A stretch of DNA of 64,000 nucleotides from Diprion similis (taxonomy: Eukaryota > Arthropoda > Insecta > Hymenoptera > Diprionidae): NCBI RefSeq assembly GCF_021155765.1, contig NC_060106.1:10051501-10115500 (forward strand). The letters run 5' to 3'. Below the pieces are notes generated by a model, which searched no databases, was not told the origin of the DNA, and worked only from the letters and a program-made list of their open reading frames with translations. Each line of letters starts with the position of its first letter. Position 1 is the stretch's first letter. This document shows, in pieces, positions 53,116-64,000 of the stretch. The position numbers and the translations under genes are program-made.

Positions 53116-53382
53116 TACAATGCCACCTCGTTATATCGCGGGCTTCGGGGCTATGGAGGAGTAGAACCACAATATAAATAATTTCCCTACTTCGTGCTGC
53201 GCTGTAGCCATAGGCTGGCCCACTGCTCACTAGCGCACAGTCGCGTAGTATGGGTTGGGCTGCATAGTAATCAAGTAAATGAAATAGCGTAATGCGCACG
53301 AGCGGTTGGTAAGGGAATAAGCTTGGAGGAATATTTACCAACCGCGATATACCAAGGCGCGATATATCGAGGTGGCATTGTA
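53116..53382. mobile_element. MITE-like element, 267 bases, TA-flanked
   Basis: The left end TACAATGCCACCTCGTTATA and the right end read backwards, TACAATGCCACCTCGATATA, are almost identical over about 27 bases. They begin and end at TA. The interior has no open frame and only weak internal pairing. It starts just past the last stop codon of the polyQ zinc-finger gene. Confidence 0.7.
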
Positions 53383-56300
53383 CTCAATTCTGATGTTGTT
53401 AGTTGATGCCAATCATGTTCTCAAAAATATTATTCTTGTTTAGATTTTTTTTATTGGGCAGCTACGTTGTTTGGAAGAAATAGATTTGCAACAGACTATA
53501 CAAAACTGACTTCCTAATTTTTCAAGTATACTTTAGCAATCTGCGATTAAATTTAAACAAAGGGTAACGTGTAAATAAAAAAGTAGTCATTTTTTTTATA
53601 TCATACTACGAGATCTACGAATAAGGCCTTATTATAATAATTGTTAATGTTTCAAGAAATTTTTTTTTCTTTAAATACAACTCTTGTTCAAAGTCAAATT
53701 GTTATTACGGAAATTTTGTATAGAAACCTTAACTTCGGAATACTTTTATCAGCTCGACTCTTACATGCTTAAGAATTTTAAAAGTTCCTCTTATTAATTT
53801 TCCACTTATTGAATGGATTGAGCAGTGTATCAGAGTAATATGGTCAAAACTTTGTAGTCAGATTTAAACTTGTCAAAAATTCTACTCTATTTTTAAGATG
53901 TAAGAAATCGATAAGAGAAATTAACAATGACTATAGATTGCTTTATTATTTTGTATAAGTGTCGGATAGTCTAGTAAATTTTATTAGACTTTACTCGCAC
54001 TGCTTTTGCGTTTTGCGACATTATCTCCATAGCACCTATAAACAACTTGGATACAGAAGTTTTACTTGTTGAAAGTATCATATAGATATATTTGGAATAC
54101 ATTCAGTTAACCAACTGTTTAGCCTTAAAGTTAATTTTCTACACACATACATATTTTGTACATTGCACTGCTTAAGGTCGTCAATAATTTTATCCAAAAC
54201 GTGAAACGTATCTTTCACAAAATAATGGGCTAAATTTTATCTTGAAAACGTAATGTCCCCATTATATATTTGAACACATTTATATCTTTATAGTTCCAGA
54301 TATTTTCGTGTTGGTCAAAGATGGTCGAATATTTTAGTTCCTATGGAATCAACTGTCGACAAAAACTGCAACAGTGAAAATCAATATTATGATTTATGAA
54401 AAATAAATAATAATATCATTGATAACAACAGTTGATAAATAAGTATTAAAATATGTAAGCACGCTCGAATAATATCAGTGAATAAAAGTCAAGCTAAATA
54501 TAATTATTTCGAAATTTTCTTTACATGTGTCCATGTCAAAAAAAGAATATCCAAAACGACTCATTTTTTGCCTGATTATTCAATATTTGATTTAAGTAAT
54601 ATATTTCTTTAATATTAATATGATATAAATTTGAAAAGATTTTTTGAATGCTAGCATAAACTGACTTAAAAAAGAACTGGTCGCTTCCATAACGTCAGCA
54701 CGCTTCTTTTAACTTTCCCTTAACATACCACATCTGCGACTACATAATAAAAATATCATCATACATATTTATATTATATTCTTAAAGAGTTTTAGTCACT
54801 TGAATCTGTGATATAGATAGTAATTATTGTCTACAAGATTGAAACATTGGTTTACTATTTTAATGTCAAAAAGAAAATGAATTTCATGAAGCGGTGTAGC
54901 TAATCGACCAAGCAAGAATTTTTGGTCTCTACCGAAGGTGTTTGGTAGACACCCTACTATTACTTTTAAACACACAAACGAACACACGTTCATTCAGTAG
55001 CATACTTGACACTTCTATACTAGTGGGGCTGATGTACACAGAGTAGTCATGGTTTCTTTAGCTTTAGACGCTTCATGGGCTCTCTTTGTGCACACTGTGG
55101 GTATACAATATTTTTCGCAAAACGAAAAGGATATTCCTATAAGGAAATAAAGTTAGCTTGGTATACCACGACTTTGAACTTTCATTCTGTCCCATAGGCG
55201 TACTTATTTTCTACATATCGAAGCTTGTTGTAAAGAAAATATGTATATAAAATCAATTAATGAGGATGTTATGGCGGGGCTGTTAATTTGAACACTATTA
55301 GACTTAGTTTAATAACTAACACGGCTTAAAACAAGCAGAGGAGCCATGACAATCGCGAGAATGCCCGTAAATATTAATCGCGGTTAATTGGGTAGTGAGT
55401 TGGTACAATAACTTGTTACTATTTATCAATAAGTAATTTTGAGTAACTATAAAAAAAATTTGTATTAGTGTGCCTCGAACAATTAGGTCTGTTTCGGCAA
55501 TTTAGTTGCAAACTGCGTGTGTATGGCCAAGGCTTTCAATTCCATGAGAGATGGAGTCATCTGGCAAGACTGATTACTGGATCATAAAATTTGCAAAAGT
55601 AAGAATATGAATATAGAAAGAAGATGAATGATCTTTATATTGGCTAGTCAATGTGCAGCTCTATAAGACAAAGTACTACTATGCTGTGATTAAAGCCTAT
55701 ATGGACATGCCCACGCAGACCCTAGCTAGTGATATACGTTATAATCTATTATTAATATGTAGCTAGTAGTAGAACTACCTAAATTTTCATATTAATTGGT
55801 CGGATCTGAAAATGTTTTAGGTAACACGTTTATCTAATTACATCCAAAACACACACATCGTGGTTGGAAGATATTTGGTAATACTGATCATTTTAATAAT
55901 AAATCTCTAGGAATCTTTATTCTGGCAAACATCAAAATAATATGTATTTTTAATAAAAAAAAAAGAAAAGATAAGGTCCTTTCTTATAAAGAGCACTCGG
56001 ACCAAGAAATTCTGAAAGGCTTTTAAAGCTATATCTGAAGGTCAAGATTAGTATGTTGGAGATTTTGTTAATAGAAGAACAATTATTTATTTTTAACTAT
56101 TTGCTCTGTGAAATATAAATATTTTATTTAATATACTTGCTTCTAATGAGTTTTTAAGTCGCTGTAAGCTTTTTAAAGTATCGCAGAAGCAAGAAAGGCA
56201 AAAAATTCAACTTTCCAACCGTGAAAGCTAAGTTTGTACATAGTTTACATCCGAAGTGAAATAACAAGATATTTACAAAGTTTTATTTAAAGCAATACAT

Positions 56301-57715
56301 TGTCAACAATAATACGACACAACTATATGGCAACTGAGATACTAAAAACATGTAACAGCTGTTTTCTAGTCAAAGCAAGGTGTAAGGAGGCATCGTATGA
56401 AAAAATAATGATGGAAAATCTTAGAGTTTAAACCTCACCTGGATATCAATATGAGGAAATATGGGAGTTTGAAACTTCCCAAGTCAAAATGTGATATATG
56501 CTATTTGTTTTTCCTTCTTTCTCTTTGACTTCTAGACCTTTTTTATGACACGGATCTTGAGCTTCATCATTGATATAAAATAAACATAAAACCTATTAGA
56601 AATATTTTTAAGGAGGTTCAACTGGTGTGAAATACATATGCTTGTATAATTCAATTAATTTGAAAGAATACTTCAATTCAAACACCTCAGAAAATTTCTC
56701 CAACTAAAAAGTCAACATTTTTTTATTCCAGAAAATCATTTTTAAGTGGGTAATAAACAAAAACATGACCAAATATGATGACAAAACTATCGACCAAATC
56801 GCACAAAATATAATCAATTATATAAGATCGCTCCAAAAACGCTGCAGTTACAAAAATCTGGAAATTAAGGAGGAGCTTATTCAACTGTAACTTAAGTTTC
56901 TAAACTTTTTGAAAACGTTGGAGTTACCTTCACCAAAGTGTTAGAGCCTCCTTAAAATGAATCTTTCTATTAGTCGATACACCCTAGTTTTTTGTAAACT
57001 AATCGAAGAAAAATAAATTATATATCGAAACATGAAAAAGGAGTAAAAAAAAAATTTTTTTACAACTACGACCTCCTGGAACTTGAGAGAAAACGACTGT
57101 TACTTGTGCCTCGTATATAGTGTCCAGTATTGGTTTATACACAGTGGCCACTCACAGATGTCCATGAATTCCTATACTTCCCGGCAGAAAAGCTTTGTCT
57201 CCCAAACACATTGATCATAATTAAAAATTGGGCGATTCTCACAATTTGTAGGTTCGCCCTATCCATAAAATCGACAAACGCATAACTATCCCAATGACTA
57301 CCTGCTACGTAACTAAGTGAAAGTATAGAGACAGATACTACATGCCATCCAGACAGAGATTACACGAAGAGAATTCCGTGTGCAGCGTTATAAGTATAGA
57401 AACACTACAATACTTTTGTTAGAGAGAAGATAAGAAACGAAAGGAAATAATATGAGGATAGATTAGTCGCGTCGCTCGATGTTGTGTGTGTACTATTTTG
57501 CTTCTTTAACAGAGTACAATGCCATTTATTTTTGTAATATGTTTACGTAGGATAGTTGTTATTTTTATAGAGCTTTACCATGCTTACCGTAAGATTTATG
57601 TAGGCCTGCATAGAGTAGCACTAGAGAGATTCAATACGAGCCAGGGTGCCATGAGCTTGCATACCCTCGAGCGACGCTGCAACCGATGAACAAACGACAC
57701 CATCAACCAGCCGCA

Positions 57716-57790
57716 GTATCATATATACAAATATATGTATATATACATATATGTATATATATATATACATATATACATGAACATATATAT
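57716..57790. repeat. AT-rich microsatellite (TATATA/TATATG)
   Basis: Alternating TATATA, TACATATA and TATGTATA units forming an AT palindrome-rich block. Confidence 0.75.
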
Positions 57791-60784
57791 TAATAACCAA
57801 TCTATAATTGTAATAAAAAAAATAGTATCATTAAAACTGTCTAAAAAATAATCTATCTAATTAATAATGACAATGAGTAAGTAGATAGGTACCATAACTG
57901 ATAACGAGTATCAATATAAGAAACGAGTAAATTTTATATAGCAGTAAAGTGATGCTTGAAATAGTTTCACAGTACATATCCTGGCTAACACACATCCTTA
58001 CGTACATACTGCAGAGGTATGTATATATCTGGGTTGATATATACATATTATAAATAGTTATTTTATGTGTAAACAATAATATTATACATATAAATATTAT
58101 GATCACATTATGATCAAAGGTACCATTTCAAAGATGGTACAACTGAGGCAAGTATGTACTGTACATAGCTGTCACTCGCTCCTTACCCACCATAATAAAT
58201 ACTATACATACACCCCTTATATTATAACACATTAACCATTGTTGTACTAATTATCAATTATTATGATTATCACATTATTATTACAATTTAATAATAATAT
58301 AGCATATACTTTTACTTAGGAAGCTAAGCTTACTATTACGAAAGTTCCCTCACTTTTGGCACGTTCAAAAAAGAAAAAAAAGAAACGAAAAGAAATTTTA
58401 TTCTTTAAATTGGACTCTACCTCAACTTTACAATAATACTACATCGCATCCTCTCGTTAAAGTTTCAGAATTAATGGAAAATATCGTTTGAAAAATTAGC
58501 AAAATGTTAGCCTGCAGCGACCTCACCCTGTGATAATTATAAAGAATATTATTTAATCTAAGATTTGTTGTTTTAAGTTGAATGCGTAGAAGTTTTTAAG
58601 ACTTCATGCAGTGGCAATATAGTAAATGTTAATAACGGACTATTACGTGAGTCATTTTTATCGCACCGTATTGATCTGAATATAGAGGTTTTTGCTAACC
58701 GATTTTTTTCTCAAAATTCGTACTCGACTTTTTTGAAAATTTGCTTTGTCGACTACAAAAACTTCTTTATGGATTAATTGTAAAATTTGCCAATAAAATC
58801 ATAAATCTTCAAAACTCAAACTACAATTTTTTCGAATAGCATCAGTCTGAGGTATAAACAAATTAAAACCGAGATATTTACACAATATGCTCAAATTTTA
58901 TTGGTATGCAAAAAATGCAATATTAATTAACAAATACGCCTGTGATAACAGATGATTGTCTCATAATATTCGACTTATATATGGCTTATAAGAAAAATCC
59001 CTGAATTGAAATCTTAAAATTGAAGGTCGACTTATATTCAGACAAATACGATAATTTCACCTGCCTAGGCATTAAACATGTTCTATTTGAATTATTGATC
59101 AACACTATATGATTCCATCGACATTTTTATATACCATTTGCTTATGACTTTATTATTCAAACGCACAAAAAGATTATATCATTAATGTATTCTTCAAACG
59201 CTCTCTGTTGAAACATGACCGTGTGTTATCGAGCAAGAATCTATTCTAAAGCAGTGCTTCTTATATCATTGGATTTATGTAATATCTCAACGAATTTTTG
59301 ATATTTATAAATATATGTATTATTGTAGCTTGGAGCCACTTTAAAAATTTTTATTACGTCAGTCTGTATTGTAAAGTATATAAACAGACACCAATATAAG
59401 AGCTGCCATAATTTGGACCTTTACCTTTTTTGTGTTTATATATTTTTTTAAATTGAGTTAAAATAATTACCTCATTGAATAATTTCATATAATCGGATAA
59501 ACGGAATTTAGACTGTTCAATCGGGTTCAGAATCTGATTTAAAATAAACGATTTTGAATTCAAAATGAAACATGTTCCAGGCTTCGGTGAGGAGGCTCCT
59601 GTTATAGTAGACTTTGCTTGAATATATGAGAATAAAATGGCCTTGACAAGGTTTTCGAAATGAGATGAAATGATACAGTTTTAATCAAATTAGACACGAA
59701 GTGCTACGCGTGAAGCAGGAACTTTTATCTTTTCTCGCATGTTTTACTTCAATACAATGATTTGCAATGCCACTGCATACGGAAGTTCTTCCACAAGAGC
59801 GTTATATGGCTGTGAATTAAGCTGATTTAATGTGTTTAAAAATCTGAAAGTCACGCACGAATTCAATAAGTCATGGTAGTATGAGTTTACCACTTCGTCA
59901 TGTAACGCTTTTAATATTTATTAATGTAACTACATTTTTTTTTAATTTGTCTCAACTAATTTTTCTTTCGTGAAGTACCTTCAACTATATAGATTGTCTA
60001 ATATGGTAGCAAATGTGAAGAATCGGCTCCTTATACAATTTTACTGCTAGAATAATTGATATAAGGATATTGAACATGTAGCATTGCTATAGAAAGCCTA
60101 GTGGGCCTGATATTTTCAGTATATTACATTGTGATGTTAGGATAAGCTGTGGACCTAGGTTGGAGAGTTACACTGAGGCCGCTGTAGGTGAACTAATGCT
60201 AGTGTGAGGGATAACTTTCACAATTTTTACTAGGCCACCTAAATCACTATAAACTGATATAATTATCTCCAAAAACAAAATAAAAAAATAGTTGCATAAT
60301 TGTCTTTGGAAGGTGAAGTCCAAGCGAAAATGTAAATTGTGATAGGTGAACAAGCTACAATGTAGTTTGTTCGAAATATCTTGAGTGAAAGAAACGTGTA
60401 ATAAAGTAGAAATCCATAGACAAATGATTGCCCCCTCCCCCCTCTATATTACCCAACTTTTACTCAAGTACTATAAACTCTCAACTGAGTTCGATCGGCT
60501 TCTGTTATTAATCTTGGAGAGGACCGAGGACAACACCACTGTGTATTCTTTACTGCGTAAGATTCAAGTGACGTAACTGTACCTTTGATTTGTTTCAATT
60601 ATTTTTTATAAAAAAAAATGTTAATTTAGCTGTAAAGTATCATGGGTGTTTAAAATATTTATTATGATCAGAAATTTTGCGGCTATACCTACACTACGCA
60701 GTACATAAAATTTGTATAATCTTCTCAAAACAGTGTGAGGAAGAATTTTCATGCATTTTAAATCTATAATTGAACATGGTTTTT

Positions 60785-60790
60785 TTTATT
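60785..60790 (-). terminator. Polyadenylation signal of Arp5
   Basis: AATAAA on the minus strand about 130 bases past the Arp5 stop codon. Assigned by motif and position. Confidence 0.5.
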
Positions 60791-60921
60791 AAATAGTTCA
60801 AATTTAAAATCACAAAAGTATAAATAACACACTTCCTGTGAAAGTTCACTTCGAATTGCAAACTACAATTTCAGTTGTGTCTTTTAATTACTAATGTGTA
60901 ACAGATTTATAAGGGTCCCTC

Positions 60922-63866
60922 TCATTCCATCTCAACATCGACTATAGCTTCTTCTACGACAATCTGCCCAGCAATTGGTGGAATTTGAATTGGAAGAGGA
61001 TCAGGTGACCGAGTGTATGTATTACTTGCAGAGTGCTCTTTCAAGTACTCACCTCCCTTTTCATCGTAATCTTTACGGTTCACCAAATACTCAGAAAGGT
61101 TACCATTTAATGAAAAATCCCTTGCACCATACCACGCATCTAAGCTAGTATTCTTTGCTATGTTTACTTGAAAACTAGACTTGAAAGGCCTGATCTCTCT
61201 CAATTCTCGCTTCAATCTTTCAAGAAGACCTGGAAAAGTTGCTGATCCTCCAGTGAGGAATATATTAGCAACCAAAAATTTCTGTTTTTCTTCTGAATAA
61301 TTTCTCAGGACAAATTCAATAGTTTCGGCTATACCAGCCTCTACAGATCCAATCATGGATGGCTGGAACAATAGTTCTGGAGCTCTCAATCGCTCCACAC
61401 CAATGTGAAGCTGATGTGTCTCTCCAGGTACCAACGGGATAGAAGACCCGGCACCATCAAACTCGGGGTCGTGGTGTCTCAGGACATCTTCGAGTTCAAG
61501 AAGTTTTTCCTGTTCCAACTCGGAGTCAGAATCGCCTCCTTCCTGAAAATGGCTTCCATATCAATTTCACATTTTAAAAAAAGAAAGGGAATAATGGATA
61601 ATTACGTAGTATTATCATTCAAATTGTATGAAAATGAAGAAGTGCTATGTTAAATGACCATTTTTTATCATCCCAACTTCTGCAATTACATTAATTACAA
61701 TTCAGGAATTGAATATAGCAATGTTGTAGAGTTAAAACTACAAGAAAAGTGTAACTCACTACGTGTAAAGTATCTTTTAAAACTCACTCGATTAATGGCT
61801 TTGTATACATCCCAGTCTTCATCCCTCATACCAAAATCGTCATCACGTTTCTCCTTCCTTGCTAACTGACTAATTATTCTCATTCTTTCTTGTGCCGCAG
61901 CGGTCCTTCGTTTTGCCATATCTTGCCTTCGCTGTCGTTTAGCGAGTCGTTTGTCTAATATATCTTGCCTACAATAATAAAAAGCAAGAAGGTGTTATTG
62001 TTCACCTGTTACAGATAATTATTTTTTGATGAAAGCAACTATTTTAAAAATACCTTTTCTTTCTAACACCAGTGATCCATTCATCAAAATCTTGCTGATC
62101 TTTGGGTTGAAGAATTGATTTTACTTTTGGCTTTGGCTCTTCAATGACAATATTTTCTTCATGAGAGTTAGCTGCTACTATTTTCTGTCTAGTTCTTTCA
62201 ACTTTAGCCTGTAAGTTATTTATCATTTTACTCAAATCAGCTTCATTCGATAGAGAATACGATTTTAGTGCTTCTTCAAATTCATCAGTTTCCCCTTCTT
62301 CAAGGAGATCTTGAACAGCCATTAGCTGGTTCAGCTGTTCCTCATCCTCAGCTAACTGAAAGATAACACAGCTAATAAATTTAAGATAATGCAATATTAA
62401 CTGTTTCCATAAATTATCTATGAAGCATGTGTACACCAAATTTTCTAGGAATTTGATTTTCTCAGTAACGTTAGCTCTGACATTCCAATACACGGTCTCC
62501 TGTACAATACAGATATGTATCCTACCCTTTCCTCCCGTTTGCGAGCATTGATTTCCATCAATCGTCGAGCAAGTTCTCGTTTCCTTTCTTTTTGCTGTTC
62601 TACAGTTAGACCAGGTGTGCTCGTTGGAGCCACATATGGTAATTGTACTCTGAGTACATTCATGTCATAATAATCTGGCTCTGCCCATTTTGATATTTCC
62701 TCTTGATATGCCAAAGCAATTACTGAGTGGTCACGAATAAGCTCCTAGAAGTCCCAAGTTACTGAATGATTAAAATTATAGATGAAATTTATACTAATGT
62801 GAGCTCAAAGAATCAGCCTCCAAGCATTTATGCCTAACAACATATCATCTTAAAATCACATTTCCTGAAATTTGTCAATATTTCATGAGTCAATTAATAA
62901 CTTTTAACAACTTTAACTGAAACATGGTATCTCAGTGAGTCAATTCTATCAGCAGAATACTGCATTATGGGCGCAGGGGTTAAGAAGAATAATGGGAATA
63001 ACTTCCACTGATTTCTCTAATTGACGTACTTCTGCTCTGCTTGGCGTTATTGCATTGACATGCACCGGGTACTTGAGTTGAAGTAATCTGTGCATGTAAG
63101 AAGTGATATGATAACCACCAATGTTGATTCTCCTCGCTTTAATAGGATCGACTTTTCCATCAAGTACTGGAATGATGTGAGTCGTGTGATAGCCAATACT
63201 GACGATTAGACCATCTGGTGGACAGTTATTATGGTGATACGAAAAGAGACAATCAACTCCATAGGATATAGCAGGTACTCCATAGCATTCGAATAAAAGC
63301 TCTGCCATCACTGGAACAAATTTCGTGACATTTGTAAGCCTGACTGATAAATTATGAAAAATAACTGTCATTTGGCGCTTACAATTTCTCGAGTAATTGG
63401 GATTTAGAAAGGCTTCGGTGAGGACAATTGGATGTTCCACAGAACCTTCGGTATCAATTCCCATGTGAGTAAATGTGTAGTCAAATATCTGCTCCTGTGC
63501 CTCAAAATGTGTTACGATGTTACGATCGAATTGGGTTTTCAGTTGAAAACGAACTGCTTCAATATTTACTATGTCATTGCCCACTTGCAATTCACCATCT
63601 TTTTTACCACGTTCCTTGCGCGGTTTCGCTATTAAATTTTTGAAGATCAACTGTGGTTCCTTTTCTGTTGCCCAGCCAACTCGGCAATTGTACGAACCTA
63701 CGATAATAAAGTGTAGTAACAAAAAGAGTCCGATCGTTTGGGATATTAATAGTATGTATCTACCATTGTCTATGATCAGTGGCGTTGAATCGTTCTTTAC
63801 TTTCGCCGAATATTCGTAAACTAGATCAGGTACGGTCTTCACATCTTTCAATTCCAATATTTCCAT
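60922..63866 (-). CDS. Arp5: Actin-related protein 5 (INO80 complex)
   Basis: Arp5 (ACTR5) is an INO80 chromatin-remodeller subunit that couples ATP hydrolysis to nucleosome sliding. The minus-strand exons are 63866-63764, 63697-63030, 62744-62526, 62355-62054, 61968-61788 and 61542-60922, giving 697 residues (human 607). The actin fold starts at [20 protein letters not shown]. It includes the nucleotide-binding region [20 protein letters not shown] and the C-terminal [18 protein letters not shown] and [10 protein letters not shown] blocks. A long charged insertion in the middle (about residues 280-490, including [15 protein letters not shown]) interrupts the fold, as is characteristic of Arp5. 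Exon 2 ends at GAA before GTACGT, not at the end of the longer open frame, so that SRAE joins ELIRDHS. Confidence 0.96.
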
Positions 63867-64000
63867 TGTCTCTCAATTGAATTGTCTATTTATTTGTTCC
63901 CTGATGCGGCAGGCGGAGAAACGGAAACAATATTCCGAAAAATTTAATCTAAGACCCAATCCTTTGCGCGACGCGCATGTTTGCTCAAGATCAGTTCTCA
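63867..64000. promoter_or_regulatory. 5' region of Arp5, right edge
   Basis: 134 bases upstream of the Arp5 start, more CpG-rich than average (GCGCGACGCGC near 63967). It is presumably leader and promoter. No specific element is identified. Confidence 0.35.

Larger units (their letters stand above)
53094..60921. other. Long AT-rich region: 3' UTR of polyQ zinc-finger gene and intergenic DNA
   Basis: 7.8 kb without a believable open frame. The left part is probably a long 3' UTR, as is common for neural and developmental transcription factors. It contains a 267-base inverted-repeat element at 53116-53382, an AT/TATATG microsatellite at 57716-57790 and small hairpins. The Arp5 polyadenylation signal (minus, 60785-60790) lies at the right end. 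I see nothing else. Confidence 0.6.

Noticed and set aside
58116-58138. Hairpin GTACCAT...ATGGTAC
   Set aside because: A seven-base stem in AT-rich DNA is expected by chance and has no supporting context.
62949-63029. Extension of Arp5 exon 2 to the end of its open frame
   Set aside because: A strong GTACGT donor after GAA at 63030 restores the conserved family sequence (SRAE joined to ELIRDHS). The extra residues do not fit actin-related proteins.

Overview
This is an AT-rich, intron-rich piece of an animal nuclear chromosome, almost certainly from an insect. The arguments are: canonical GT-AG introns in nearly every gene, a ZAD-type zinc-finger gene (an arthropod family), a 134-residue RpL32 as in flies, and several small fold-back repeats in introns and intergenic DNA. 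Hymenoptera (perhaps a sawfly) is my best guess, but that is inference. I see no prokaryotic or viral genes. I assembled nine multi- or single-exon gene models by hand and checked that every exon junction keeps the reading frame.

Layout. RpL32 (minus, 1919-2837) stands head-to-head with PUS3 (plus, 3466-5219), which is followed by ATRIP (plus, 5776-11023). ATRIP converges on ZCRB1 (minus, 11734-12846). ZCRB1 stands head-to-head with DCAF1 (plus, 14078-21131). Next is a very large ZAD plus C2H2 zinc-finger gene (plus, 23241-37437) with a 5.6 kb first intron, about 32 fingers and a long acidic tail. A 3.2 kb gap holding a fold-back repeat leads to RpL11 (minus, 40613-42299), which is head-to-head with the ciliary gene DRC1 (plus, 42500-46343) across only 200 bp. 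DRC1 converges on a three-finger U1-type zinc-finger gene (minus, 46894-49255). A polyglutamine C2H2 factor (plus, 51486-52736) follows. It has a striking in-frame coding extension behind its UAG stop (to 53093) and a long AT-rich downstream region. Arp5/ACTR5 (minus, 60922-63866) closes the window.

Most genes are housekeeping: ribosome (RpL32, RpL11), tRNA modification (PUS3), checkpoint signalling (ATRIP), minor spliceosome (ZCRB1), ubiquitin ligation (DCAF1), chromatin remodelling (Arp5). Three are zinc-finger genes and one builds motile cilia. They do not form a single pathway. The shared logic is local: three divergent pairs with shared promoter regions and two convergent pairs. I found no new multi-gene system. 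The observations most worth following are the possible stop-codon readthrough at 52734, the internally duplicated finger modules of the ZAD protein, the skippable 30-nt microexon at 48574-48603, and several fold-back (MITE-like) elements.
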